A stretch of DNA of 64,000 bases from Janthinobacterium sp. 64 (GTDB lineage: Bacteria > Pseudomonadota > Gammaproteobacteria > Burkholderiales > Burkholderiaceae_D), in the NCBI RefSeq assembly GCF_002813325.1, contig NZ_PHUG01000002.1:228486-292485 (forward strand), in the 5' to 3' direction. Made by a program: the position numbers and the translations under genes. The notes beneath the pieces were generated by a model. It ran no database searches, was not told where the DNA came from, and was given only the letters and a program-made list of their open reading frames with translations. This document shows, one piece after another, positions 24,801 to 29,673 of the stretch (position 1 is its first letter; each line of letters opens with the position of its first letter).

Positions 24801-27309
24801 GGCCAATGGCAACCTGGAGGTGGCGCATCGTTTCTATTATCTGAATGGCCATACCATCGGCGACGTCAGCAGCGAAGGGCCGTCAACCATCTCGTATGCG
24901 GAAGAACTGGCGCAGCGCGGCCTGACGACGCCTGGCGGCTTCCGTAACGCCAAGCCGGTATCATCGGCGGACTTCGACCAGAACTACCAGCCGATCAATT
25001 CGTCCTATCCGGGCGCCACGGCAAGTGCCTATACGGTGCGCAAGGGCGACACGCTGGGCGCGATCGCGCGCGCCGTCTGGGGCGATGAAAGCCTTTGGTA
25101 TCTGCTGGCCGACGCGAATGGCCTGACGATCAGCGACACGCTGATCGAAGGGCAGGTGCTGACGGTACCCAACAAGGTCAGCAACTTCCACAACAACGCC
25201 AGCACCTTCAAGGTGTATAACGCCGGCCAGGCCATCGGCGACACCATGCCGGTGCTGCCGCCGGAACCGATGCCGCCTCCGCCGCCACAGCAGTCCAAAG
25301 GCGGTGGCTGCGGCGTGATGGGCAAGCTGATCATGGTGGTGGTGGCGGTGGTAGTGGTGGTGATGACGGCTGGTGCTGCGGCCACTGTCCTCACACCTAT
25401 GCTCGGTTCCACCATGGCAACGGTGGCAGGCGGTGCAATTGGAGGTGCCCTCGGTTCAATCGCTAGCCAGACGGTGGGCATGGCCATTGGCGCGCAGGAT
25501 GGATTTAACTGGAACGGGGTTGCTCTGGGCGCCTTGGGCGGTGCGGTCTCTGCTGGGGTCATGAATACGGGCATGGGGCCGACGTTCAGCCCTGGCACCA
25601 GCGCATTTGTCAAGGGTGCAGTGCAGGGAGGTATCAGCAATACCATCACGCAAGGCGTAGCAGTGGCGACAGGCTTGCAGCATAGTTTTGACTGGCGTGG
25701 CGTGGCGGCTGGGGCTATTGCTGGTGGTGTTTTTGCCGAAGTGGGCAATGCTATCGGGCAAGCACAGTATGGCGAGCAGGGCTGGGCCAATCTTAACGGC
25801 CTGGAGCAAGGTGTGAAGGACGCCGCCCTGTGGAGCGATATCGGCAAGACCATGGCGCGCGGCGCCGTCTCCGGCGTGGCAGCGGGCATGGCCAGCGGCC
25901 TGGTGCGCGGCGGCAGCTTGCGCAACAGCTTCCCGGGCATCATGCAGGATGTGATCGCCAGTACGGTGGGGAACGCGATTGGGCTGGGGGCGCAGGTGAC
26001 GCAGAGAATGGCGGAGTCAGTTGCTACAGATGTGTTTGGAAATGTGTCAAGGAATTGGTCTGCGCTGCAAAACCAGTCTCCAAGTTCTGGCAATAGTAAT
26101 TTTGAGCGCCCATTGCTTGCTAACTCGTACATGGGGGAGCCGGGCGTCATGAGTGATGTGCCGACGCTTAGCGATATGACATTTGAATCGGCCCGAACGG
26201 TTGTACGTGCTGAGTCGAAAAACCTTGGCGATGATCTTTATGACGCTGAGATGGATCGAATTAGGTCTCAAGCGAGCGATGAACATTTAACTTGGGATTC
26301 TGATGGCTATCAAAGTGCAGATGGTGTTCTTCGGATTGAAATCAGAGGAGTAAATCAGGCGTCGGCCGAAAACCCCAAAACTGATACTATTATATCTACT
26401 TCCACATCTACAATTTCTGAAGCTTCTGAGCTCGATAAAATCACACCTTCAAGTTTGTTCTTCAATCAGGGCTTTGGCTTGGGCACTTACTTCGGCGCAC
26501 AATCGGCGACCAATGTGATGTACACGCGCTCACCCTTGGTGGGTGGGTATGGAATCCTTTCCGGCTCGGTTTCCGGTTATCAAGCGCATCACTTAAATCA
26601 AAATGCTGTTTACAAGGCTTCGATTGCTCCGGCTCAAGGCTTATCTATTCTTCTTCGCGGTAATGCGTTCACCGAAAGTGGCTCTCCGCACTATGAGGCT
26701 CATGCGTCGCTGGAGCGTTGGTGGGACAATTATAGGGGTGGTGGTAGCCTTGAACGCCAATTGCCGACCAACGCGGATTATGGAAGTGCACTGAAACAGT
26801 CTTTAATAGACGGTGGTATGAGTCCTCGAGATTCTGCCCGATATTCTGAAGGAGCTAGGCAGCAGCGATTGGGGGCGGGGCATCCCGACGCGGCCGCAGT
26901 GCCTAGACTTCCTCGTCGTATTTACCAGTCCGCTGTTACTGTGGTCGATGCCGATTTGTCGGCAGCACGTGGCCTCGCGAAGAACCTCGCATTGATCGGG
27001 CGAGGTGCGATGGTTGTAGGCGCAGCGAGCGATGGCTATAGCTTTTACTCACAGTACCAGTATAGTGCGCAGACAGGTGACTACTCCAATACCTACCGTG
27101 AAGGGATTCGTATCACTGGTGGCTGGGCCGGTGCTGCTGCGGTGGGTACTGTGGGGGCTGAGTTCGGTGCTGGCTTCGGAATGGCCTTCACTCCGGCAGG
27201 CGCCGTAATTGGTGGTTTCGTTGGAGGTATTGTCGGAGGCGCAATTGGCTATTTCGGCGGCAGCTATGCCGCAGTGGGTATTGCCGACGATGCAGGGTTT
27301 CTACGTTAG
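6844..27309 (+). CDS. Giant Rhs/YD-repeat polymorphic toxin (6821 aa)
   Basis: The frame also opens at GTG 6823, but ATG 6844 follows AGGGGAAA and starts with MVAIVSGNTLGLL, the N-terminus style usual in such giant YD proteins. There is no Sec signal. Residues about 35-70 carry the module NGNIVMQQRDDF..RGIDLSLTRTYN, followed by thousands of residues of YD repeats (YDxxGR/L) that fold into a shell. A second copy of the N-terminal module begins near residue 2125. Residues about 4750-5350 are non-YD, beta-rich Fn3/Ig-like domains. A LysM domain lies at about 6060-6115 (YTVRKGDTLGAIARAVW), then a proline stretch and a hydrophobic glycine-rich segment. From about residue 6390 the variable toxin begins. 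It contains AHHLNQNAVY and GSPHYEAH (HNH/Endo VII-like histidines) and ends in a glycine-zipper tail. The toxin activity is inferred. Confidence 0.88.
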   Translation: MVAIVSGNTLGLLGGSSATLGQQGAFGAAGIGKSQENGYLNVSNGNIVMQQRDDFIASRGIDLSLTRTYNAQGALGQHWKFGLNREVGAVTGVVNGAGSTVVRIAGDGSEALYRYDEARGVYVSTDGPGAYHTLAYDAAGQRWTWSAGDGQVREVYDAAQHGRIISSADENNHQLSYFYDANSGLLSRVLTASGDTSWFEYSNGDLAQVRDVLASGVVLTRVRYGYDAQHRLTSVTTDLTPDDNSIADGKVAVIRYVYDGTSERIVSVMQADGTALSFTYQQYGGEWRVASVTDGLGRRTQLAYDLAANTTRVTDALGAVSVYAYDSRGQLTGVTTPAGQQSTYAYDAQGNLIRSVDARGNAVEMQYDANGNQILQRDALGNTITRTYDPVCKLLLTETTYQIADPDGAGPGQPGRPQTTRYVYDAAGHLRFQISPQGRVTEHRYDGPGARLTSVQYTVDSYDIRSLAPTSAPDEATMSAWEAAIRDKSTTTRTDYEYDVRGLLARTRSFATVSIAGAGVPFKAFILRYVYDQAGRLLQQIDKSNNVTNFAYDGLGRLLTTTDPLGNVILHSYDDAGGRMSIRLANGLTTTSVYNKAGELTDVIQTGLAGEELGRTSYAYDADGRLRMTTGPTGLRSYVLYDEAGRKAADIAADGALTQYQYDANNQLIRTLRYAQVVNGASMARLVAADGSPLAATLAQADVLPPVSAQDQNEWRLYDAASRLLKTVSATGAVSDFVYDGASRLVQTIARANTLDVAAFAAQPSLQNADVAAAAGDRSVWREYDDDGLLRFEVDADRYMREYGYDSAGRLMTIRKYTAPLSTLQAGVALSAMIPEANSQDPWTTFKYDGRGALLWSFDGDVSVVNNYDPLGRLKDTTRSQRDRTGAGWLQRDQFYYDAAGRVQSITRSMDGVADETTYTFDLAGNKVRESSANSTLYYRYDLQGRLIGALSAQGGTMLTALGTNLPVSQIELVWRAYGIRYEYDGAGTLIRETPPMTDGVNVIDGGRILHDEFGREIVLADAQGNLTLTSYDSVGAKKTWKQINGKISTAEYDARGLLITETLSETGQDASGALRPVMNRYSYDASGKLVQKIHAAGLLMQESIDYVYDQVGKLEQRIVVSNGMRMVFDGLDRITSQTEAQGKVILTTYHVDGGKTVSSSLNGVTTIAEYDAFGRLVVRTKEPSGKTNITTYEPDGSYTTTVKTADGLTTITEYDANDRVTRRTLPTSGLDAAGVMRPIVSRYFYDDAGRVVKAIESEGLVTQSNIEYEYDQAGKKETRTTNGLITVFQFDAHGMLTRMTRPETGPDATGKLLPLVNTYTYDAAGRVTQEIAALGLVAETINDYEYDQAGKIVRRTYTSNGIQVVRDGQDRELSLTDAQGNVKLTTYHADGGKTVSDTVSNRTTISEYDARSRLTSEILPKSGPDASGILRPVVNRYSYNAAGQVTQKVLSEGLVAQESTDYVYDQAGKVQQRTVVSNGNRTMYDALDRVTSLTDAQGNVKLTTYHADGRKTVSDTVSNRTTISEYDARSRLTSEILPKIGPDASGVLRPVVNRYSYNAAGQVTQKVLSEGLVAQQRIDYEYDQAGKVQQRTVVSNGNRTMYDALDRVTSLTDAQGNITLTTYLADGGRTVSVQINGKTTLSEYDARGLLTRETLPTTGPDASGVLRPVVNRYSYNAAGQVTQKVLSEGLVAQQRTDYVYDQAGKVQQRTVVSNGNRTMYDALDRVTSLTDAQGNITLTTYLADGGRTVSVQVNGKTTLFEYDARGLLTRETLPTTGPDASGVLLPVVNRYSYNAAGQVTQNVLSEGLVAQQRTNYMYDQAGKVQLRMVFTSSTRTVYDALDRVTSLTDAQGNITLTTYLADGGRTVSVQINGKTTLSEYDARSLLTRETLPTTGPDASGVLRPVVNHYSYNAAGQVTQKVLSEGLVAQQRTDYVYDQAGKVQQRTVVSNGNRTMYDALDRVTSLTDAQGNVTLTSYEADGGTTVSRTVNGETTRYGYDQASRLIKLVTSSINERYVLGENNQRAFVIDAAGKVLRYIYDASGKVEQTIQYASAISVGDRPALQAVIAALKPAPALDIVTNFANGMPLPTIRDDRGWHMTLPLQRWGYDQNGNRTPYVDTSGNRSDSYLNLSNGNVVLRQRDDVIAARGIDLALGRAYNAQGGQARHWTFGVSQSVGRIVGVVNGAGSTVLRTAGDGSQAAYTYDSARSMYVSTDGAGAYRTLAYDAVAQRWTWTAGDGQIREVYDATQQGRIILSSDTSNNQLSYYYDAGSGQLSRVVTASGDTTWFDYSNGDLTQVRDVLASGAVLTRVRYGYDAQHRLTSVTTDLTPDDNSTVDGKVAVIRYAYDGTSERIAGVTQADGTALSFTYQQYGSEWRVTSVSDVLGRRTQLAYDLAANTTRVTDALGAVSVYAYDAQGQLIGVTTPAGQQSRYVYDAQGNLIRSVDARGNAVEMQYDANGNQILQRDALGNTITRTYDPMRNLLLTETTYQIADPDGAGPGQPGRPQTARYVYDAAGHLRFQISAAGRTIEYRYNAKGERIASVQYAAELFDNSALAPTVAPSEAAIAAMVVSYPNKSQTVRVDYEYDARGLLARTLSYGAVDAAGVGIAATQTVQRYVYDQAGQLLQNIDTAGTATSYTYDGLGRLLTATDPLGHVTLNSYDAAGGRMAVRLANGLTTTSVYNKAGELTDVIQTGLAGEELGRTSYAYDADGRLRMTTGPTGQRTYVLYDEAGRKVADITAGGTLTQYQYDANNQLIRTVRYAQAVSSANLARLVAADGTPLAATLAQAGVLPPVSAKDQGEWRLYDAAGRLVRTVGATGAVTEYVYDGVSKLVQTIARSTLLNIAAFAANPVVSNAVVAAAADDRITWRTYDADGLLRYEVDGERYMTEYRYDSAGRQVSTLRYANQVSATALANGSLAQATPAAHAQDIVTSTTYNGRGLVDARIDGEGYVTSYSYDAAARLAETRQGTRMVAGQLTQPGVQQRESFSYDANGRLSSSVRYLDGGATESTTLSYDSVGNVIAQTRAGVGAASRYDLQGRLIGALAGKGSAALAALGSTPSAAQVDAVWQAYGVRYTYDKAGLRIAQTDANGNRTLYLYDADARLTHAVNALGEVRETVYNVLGETVASVAYGTRLDAGTLASLQGGMATPGFKNAVLAIANPAKDSRTSYSYLASGALASSIDALDKVTTYGVNTFGEQVSRLTPIAAGVALLIETSYDRRGQVTGEVRDRAGVNQTSVSRYDAFGRLAASVDANQVTHGYDYDRNGHLVMARDGLQQAALTSYDAYGNVLTQTDRLGQVTRYSYTAFNRSVTVTTPEGLVTVSSLDAQGRKIALRDAQGVTSTYHYDLDGNLDASKAAEGSLNLNSTNSYDAAGRLTESVDAGGRKVRYEYDAANRLLTRRVDPDGLNLRTSYQYDAKGQQIQITDPAGAVTQTEFDLNGKVFKQIADPQGLRLTTQYAYDDAGRVLTVTSPAGLVTSYVYDKLGRRTEQHVDPAGLNLSTLTGYDAKGNVVSVKDPNRNVTRYLYDANDRLVLVVDAKGGVTQTLYDKNGNVVQSIGYAKPVAGLTGKETAQQILSLLVRDTAHDLSQVKRYDKDGRLSWSVDGSGAVVRTEHDGKTVKRTAYANRLDAAALAALAGGATPAPTVAAGRDVVTQQLFDAAGRLVYSIDGVGAVQELRYDGSGNAIVRIAYAAAINITQPLTLASVAQQLATIAQPARDARLVSNYDGAGRLTYSADAQGAVTQYGYDKAGHLTRQIAYATALPVPVGNNAVLSSVAQSTADRISSFTYDALGRQVYAVDAMGGVTRRMYDNAGNVVRSTAYAAQLPALLDRNSVPDTARILALLPLDTQPASHVNRVFDSANRLLYSVDALGYVTQNTYDANGHVTRVARYANTVAVPAASGSAMKEAAVQGALRLDAARDVAESRIYDAAGRLQEQTRAAGSAAAGTIQYAYDALGNITSITNERGYVTRQEFDQAGRKTLTSVPLDGTDSAVTRTSYDAFGNAVKVTDPKGNAGYFYYDQQNRLVLQVNPLGYAVGTSYTLSGKPVTVTEYKTALTGTWSADARPTVIASAGDAITRLEYDRNDRLLASIDAEGAVERFDYDALGNRSSYQNKLRGMTRYTYDGRGALLTETLPVNAPDASGALKPVINSYTYDAFGNRRTSIEAQGLASQRSTTYGYDLAGRLVSQRGDEITLHDSSGATRRAAPQQTWTYDQRGNKTSYTDGNDKVTRWYYDAADRKQMELSAAGTLSQWRYDAAGNMVSALVYNTPVSAPAGNGAPQPVNPAERRQTYYDYDQANRMVGTRVGNSDKQKELNGDPVFSVPMAERNEQGSFDFKNVAIETKRTYDALGNVVSEKDGRGTVTWSYYNTAGAKIAQVDGKNYLTVWTRDAAGNILQEYRYAKQVSLVVNAASSVEELKASSGTRVDDRITVSTYDRMNRAKSQSTLNQEVFSLDTKGVLSSQTRATAVAYDYDGLGNIIKRTEANGDVTDTLYDALGRQTRVEGAGFTDFQQAWVRPTTDTVYDGVGHVITSTALGKTHSEDRITRFIYDAAGILTGKSTDGIAGGYAYGHDAAGNVTQVQVNGRKADGSASVSRTLIGYDAMGRETRRQTGSVDQAGGWLAGDSREVRYNAFGDIVFKGVNGGTAEFAEYDIMGRRWKTNAGDGSTKVYQYDQNGNATVLIQSSGANLRPMTLEQILAINEIQDVSKDPVVLAAKAAGGISVTLSTYDKRNQLTDTYQATMQSASNFVTNQPFLTQELGVNFTAGGLTVGATRESGGNVTSMPTVTGSIGYAAPGTVYFGIVWLAEDPKSPIYDQYEGTELSQISIPFGLINGPGKIHVRIDGVEVREGPFDAGLEDITWYMRLPTRTTSTHNFRLDLLQESQTGSASSLLLLATTVMSTGEPVPVGMHQAELRAYGAVNVANQINIRNQPTSTSRLVFMRRQQGSNGPWSSYEGQQTYNNQGGAIAGWFHLSPGYFVSSGGVAVGQPDQGNYEYQYVALAADGTVLNVETGVYDSAQGNSVLTQTAQAIYGTGKAFQTKVSSIYGTGDTAWLNITEQGKAQSMRIHYRAQGTDAWQVRMLEAEPGIPGWFKMSLDGLPACEYWFETYTGPTGTGAQVNAPGGGRTEGTFTPYGEVSALTAFNAKPASVTFNNQPTSAVSMRLFYTGPDGIPRSKNLDRNGANSFIWNASDVAPDVLSSSYVVKYSYEVFDASGQRVNAAEGVVGLGKEPIQSTHKLLSQPSIVSFTPPVPAATQMILQYRSLGSTGAYTRVVLPRSGDKFIWKVEDAGLRPQSGSNKFEYSYTLLDVAGQPVTDGKPSYDGVVEVMADRTTSYSFTKWTMFLKSGEATIHRQQAYNAFGEIASETDGQDNVVALSYNTAGKLTRKEAPMTTIALENGSSTPGRPVTLYYYDASSQLIGVRDANGNLNTQTLLPGYGSEGRIVSEFHADGGVKKAGYDVFGDLRTVTDELQRKTQNRYDQGGRLIEVIRPERLAGTPGYNNGIPNVDRYTYDTQGNRISHTNAYNQTESTDYDAEGRVVRTLSFEEREVRYSYTYDAAMLGAGGLVVGGWKKVTTVGNVRSTSDSNDYFGHLVGHVDVAGRKVVYSYDHAAHLIRQTSSGDPTGRAGQNIDFEYYANGYLKRSTDRVLNVESYFEYDKEGNRTREAYAKLETDGQRTYYQLADISYDELNRVVKFVDPEATITYSYDANSNRRQVKSAYNTVVNGAPAVQDYWYQYDSMNRFTITKGVSANGMVSTGSTGTRISYDLAGQRLTATAANGTVERYSYTSDGYLEDVTINGVLGARRENDLRGRVTGYSEYRNGVKLSQKDSVYDADNRVTQESFKDEASGKTTVTDFHYRLDVGNGNYTGVDQGVVTHTFQHAKGVTDTGVHTMYSYVWWDEAKQSKIQIQGINAGNPEQLRWGSGFSDLQYDVNGHLTQMSAYEAGSLGALVGSASSRTMTYISDQYGQVLRRNKTQANGNLEVAHRFYYLNGHTIGDVSSEGPSTISYAEELAQRGLTTPGGFRNAKPVSSADFDQNYQPINSSYPGATASAYTVRKGDTLGAIARAVWGDESLWYLLADANGLTISDTLIEGQVLTVPNKVSNFHNNASTFKVYNAGQAIGDTMPVLPPEPMPPPPPQQSKGGGCGVMGKLIMVVVAVVVVVMTAGAAATVLTPMLGSTMATVAGGAIGGALGSIASQTVGMAIGAQDGFNWNGVALGALGGAVSAGVMNTGMGPTFSPGTSAFVKGAVQGGISNTITQGVAVATGLQHSFDWRGVAAGAIAGGVFAEVGNAIGQAQYGEQGWANLNGLEQGVKDAALWSDIGKTMARGAVSGVAAGMASGLVRGGSLRNSFPGIMQDVIASTVGNAIGLGAQVTQRMAESVATDVFGNVSRNWSALQNQSPSSGNSNFERPLLANSYMGEPGVMSDVPTLSDMTFESARTVVRAESKNLGDDLYDAEMDRIRSQASDEHLTWDSDGYQSADGVLRIEIRGVNQASAENPKTDTIISTSTSTISEASELDKITPSSLFFNQGFGLGTYFGAQSATNVMYTRSPLVGGYGILSGSVSGYQAHHLNQNAVYKASIAPAQGLSILLRGNAFTESGSPHYEAHASLERWWDNYRGGGSLERQLPTNADYGSALKQSLIDGGMSPRDSARYSEGARQQRLGAGHPDAAAVPRLPRRIYQSAVTVVDADLSAARGLAKNLALIGRGAMVVGAASDGYSFYSQYQYSAQTGDYSNTYREGIRITGGWAGAAAVGTVGAEFGAGFGMAFTPAGAVIGGFVGGIVGGAIGYFGGSYAAVGIADDAGFLR
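6950..9250 (+). repeat. Rhs N-terminal module, copy 1
   Basis: This part of the rhs gene is repeated at 13220-15520 with a constant offset of 6270 bp (for example ACGCCGGACG at 7561 and 13831). Both copies begin at the NGNxVxxQRDD module and run through the first block of YD repeats. Identity is high but uneven, and copy 1 diverges after about 8160. Confidence 0.8.
10759..12770 (+). repeat. Tandem 354-bp in-frame repeats inside rhs
   Basis: The sequence GGACCAGATGC recurs at 11113, 11467, 11821, 12175 and 12529, exactly 354 bp apart, and a diverged match (GGTCCCGATGC) lies at 10759. Each unit encodes 118 residues including VVNRYSYNAAGQVTQ, LSEGLVAQ, YDQAGKVQ and YDALDRVTSLTDAQGN. The later units are nearly identical, which points to recent unequal crossing-over that keeps the frame. 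Confidence 0.92.
13220..15520 (+). repeat. Rhs N-terminal module, copy 2
   Basis: Second copy of the 6950-9250 module inside the same gene, starting with SNGNVVLRQRDDV and ARGIDLALGRAYN. It suggests that two complete Rhs shells were fused by an internal duplication, or that an older rhs gene was inserted behind a new 5' part. Confidence 0.8.
24482..26010 (+). repeat. Shared pre-toxin module, copy in the main rhs gene
   Basis: This segment (end of the YD region, LysM, proline stretch, hydrophobic segment) is repeated nearly exactly at 28142-29673 with an offset of 3660 bp, rising to 3663 after one extra glycine codon. The stretch 24640-25170 looks almost identical. A short variable patch at about 25345-25480 differs. 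The similarity ends abruptly where the toxin domain starts. Confidence 0.9.
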
Positions 27310-27339
27310 ACCACTCGGAATTAAATAGAAAGAATGAGC

Positions 27340-27855
27340 ATGAAAACCAAAGCGAATGACTTGCTGGCCCGGCTAGAGATGGCCGATTTGCTCAGCAATT
27401 GTGAACGACCTCTAGAGGACACTGCCGAGGTGGTACGTGTGAGTACATGGAAAGAAGCTCTCGCGATCTGGACCACGCAAGCTTCCGACGACGCTCGGAT
27501 TGAGTCACAAAACGAGCTGACGGTGAAATTGTCTAAGCGTCAAAGCTTGGGTGAGTGGAACTTAACTGCGCAAGAACTGAAGCCGTTAGTCGTCAGATTT
27601 ATTGAAAAAAAAATGACGAATAATGCTCTGCTAGCCAGGCTGCCCAATGATGATCGAGGCGTAGTGCTTAACGCGTTGCGTTGGGATTTTTTGGGTCTGT
27701 GTATGGCAAGGGAGTACGAACACCTCGTGGCGACGCAATACCACCGGTTGCATGAACACCTATACTTGGTGGGGCGGTGGCCGTGCGGTTGGATTGGAGA
27801 GGTGCCCGACGATATGGAGAGCGCCTTCGAGATGGGCAAGTTAGCTGTGCTTTGA
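27340..27855 (+). CDS. Probable immunity protein for the main Rhs toxin
   Basis: A 171-aa soluble protein (ATG 27334 would give 173 aa; ATG 27340 has better spacing to AGAAAGA). It starts about 30 nt after the toxin stop, the standard place for the cognate immunity gene. It has no signal peptide or membrane segment, so it should act in the cytoplasm, which fits a nuclease-type toxin. It is mainly helical with a tryptophan-rich C-terminal part (VGRWPCGWIGEVPDDMESAF). I do not recognise a named immunity family; the role is inferred from position. Confidence 0.65.
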   Translation: MKTKANDLLARLEMADLLSNCERPLEDTAEVVRVSTWKEALAIWTTQASDDARIESQNELTVKLSKRQSLGEWNLTAQELKPLVVRFIEKKMTNNALLARLPNDDRGVVLNALRWDFLGLCMAREYEHLVATQYHRLHEHLYLVGRWPCGWIGEVPDDMESAFEMGKLAVL

Positions 27856-27938
27856 ACGCCTAACAAAACTTCGTCCAGAGAAACAAACGGCCCCGAAGCT
27901 GGTCAAACCCACCTGACATCATTTTCGGGGGCCGGGCA

Positions 27939-28040
27939 ATGGCCAAAGCACTTCTTCCTGATGACCTGTGGGCGCTGATTTCGCCTTTGCTGCCAGCATA
28001 TCGCCCCTCTCCCCAAGGCGGGCGTCCTTGCCGGGCCAGG
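27939..28040 (+). pseudogene. N-terminal fragment of an IS5-family (IS427/IS1031-like) transposase
   Basis: From ATG 27939 the translation reads MAKALLPDDLWALISPLLP, then PSPQGGRPCRAR, the start of the small DUF4096-type first ORF of IS427/IS1031-group elements. Homology is lost after about 34 codons, so only a stub remains. It marks an old insertion followed by deletion just behind the immunity gene. Confidence 0.7.
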
Positions 28041-28050
28041 GTCAGATCCG

Positions 28051-28140
28051 CCATTCGTACACGATCTTAGCATTGGTTATATCTGCCCCTGCACATAAAA
28101 CCGGTAAAGAGCGAGTACGTGTGTATGACTGCGTCTCGTA
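28051..28140 (+). pseudogene. C-terminal coding relic, RHSYTILALV type
   Basis: One frame reads RHSYTILALVISAPAHKTGK and continues to a stop at the edge of the orphan cassette. The DNA (28041-28080) matches 31172-31212 over about 40 nt, where the frame reads RHSYMISALVV. Two diverged copies of the same C-terminal end suggest remains of displaced toxin or immunity genes. Function is unknown. Confidence 0.4.
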
Positions 28141-28141
28141 G

Positions 28142-29673
28142 ACCAGGGGGGGGTGACGCATACTTTCCAGCATGCGGACGGCGTCACCAATACCGGCGTG
28201 CATACCATGTACAGCTATGCCTGGTGGGATGAAGCCAAGCAGAGCAAGATCCAGATCCAGGGGGGCAACGCTGGCAATCCAGAACAGCTGCGCTGGGGCA
28301 GCGGTTTCTCGGACCTGCAGTACGACGTCAACGGCCATTTAACGCAGATGAGTGCGTATGAAGCCGGCAGCCTCGGTGCGCTGGTCGGCAGCGCTTCGAG
28401 CCGCACGATGACTTACATCAGCGACCAGTATGGCCAGGTGCTGCGCCGCAACAAAACACAGGCCAATGGCAACCTGGAGGTGGCGCATCGTTTCTATTAT
28501 CTGAATGGCCATACCATCGGCGACGTCAGCAGCGAAGGGCCGTCAACCATCTCGTATGCGGAAGAACTGGCGCAGCGCGGCCTGACGACGCCTGGCGGCT
28601 TCCGTAACGCCAAGCCGGTATCATCGGCGGACTTCGACCAGAACTACCAGCCGATCAATTCGTCCTATCCGGGCGCCACGGCAAGTGCCTATACGGTGCG
28701 CAAGGGCGACACGCTGGGCGCGATCGCGCGCGCCGTCTGGGGCGATGAAAGCCTTTGGTATCTGCTGGCCGACGCGAATGGCCCTTCGATCAGCGACACG
28801 CTGATCGAAGGGCAGGTGCTGACGGTGCCGAACAAGGTCAGCAACTTCCACAACAATGCCAGCACCTTCAAGGTGTATAACGCCGGCCAGGCCATCGGCG
28901 ACACCATGCCGGTGCTGCCGCCGGAACCGATGCCGCCTCCGCCGCCACAGCAGTCCAAGGGCGGCGGTGGTTGCGGGGTAACGGGCAAGCTGATCATGGT
29001 AGTGGTGGCAGTCGCCGTGACATATATGACGATGGGGGCAGCAGCAACCGCAGCAGGCGCGATGTTCGGTGCTGGCACTACGGCGGCGACTGTGGCAACC
29101 GGCGCGATTGCTGGCGCCCTCGGCTCGGTTGCTAGCCAGACGGTGGGCATGGCGATTGGCGCGCAGGATGGATTTAACTGGAACGGGGTTGCTCTGGGCG
29201 CCTTGGGTGGGGCGGTGACTGCTGGGGTGATGAATACAGGCATGGGCCCGACGTTCAGCCCTGGCACCAGCGCATTTACCCGAGGCGTCGTGCAGGGCGG
29301 CATCAGCAACACGATCACCCAAGGCGTAGCGGTGGCGACAGGCTTGCAGCACAGCTTTGACTGGCGTGGCGTGGCGGCTGGGGCTATTGCTGGTGGTGTT
29401 GCCGCAGAGGTGGGGAATGCTATCGGGCAAGCACAGTATGGCGAGCAGGGCTGGGCCAATCTTAACGGCCTGGAGCAAGGTGTGAAGGACGCCGCCCTGT
29501 GGAGCGATATCGGCAAGACCATGGCGCGCGGCGCCGCCTCCGGCGTGGCAGCGGGCATGGCCAGCGGTCTGGTGCGCGGCGGCAGCCTGCGCAACAGCTT
29601 CCCGGGCATTATGCAGGATGTGCTCGCCAGTACGGTGGGGAATGCGATTGGATTGGGGGCGCAGGTGACGCAG
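28142..29673 (+). repeat. Shared pre-toxin module, orphan copy
   Basis: Near-identical copy of 24482-26010 of the main rhs gene. It starts abruptly at GACCAGGG without any upstream rhs coding, and ends where the new toxin domain begins. It supplies the homology needed for recombination with the main gene. Confidence 0.9.

Larger units (their letters stand above)
27856..28152. other. Junction of IS5-type and coding relics before the orphan cassette
   Basis: This stretch holds an imperfect inverted repeat (GGCCCCGAA at 27889 and TTCGGGGGCC at 27924), the start of an IS5-type transposase (27939-28040), and a short coding relic (28051-28140) similar to the one at 31175-31210. No intact gene is seen. 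Confidence 0.55.

Noticed and set aside
27889..27933. Hairpin with arms GGCCCCGAA and TTCGGGGGCC as terminator of the rhs-immunity operon
   Set aside because: The loop is over 20 nt, one arm has an extra G, and no T-run follows; it may belong to the IS relic instead.
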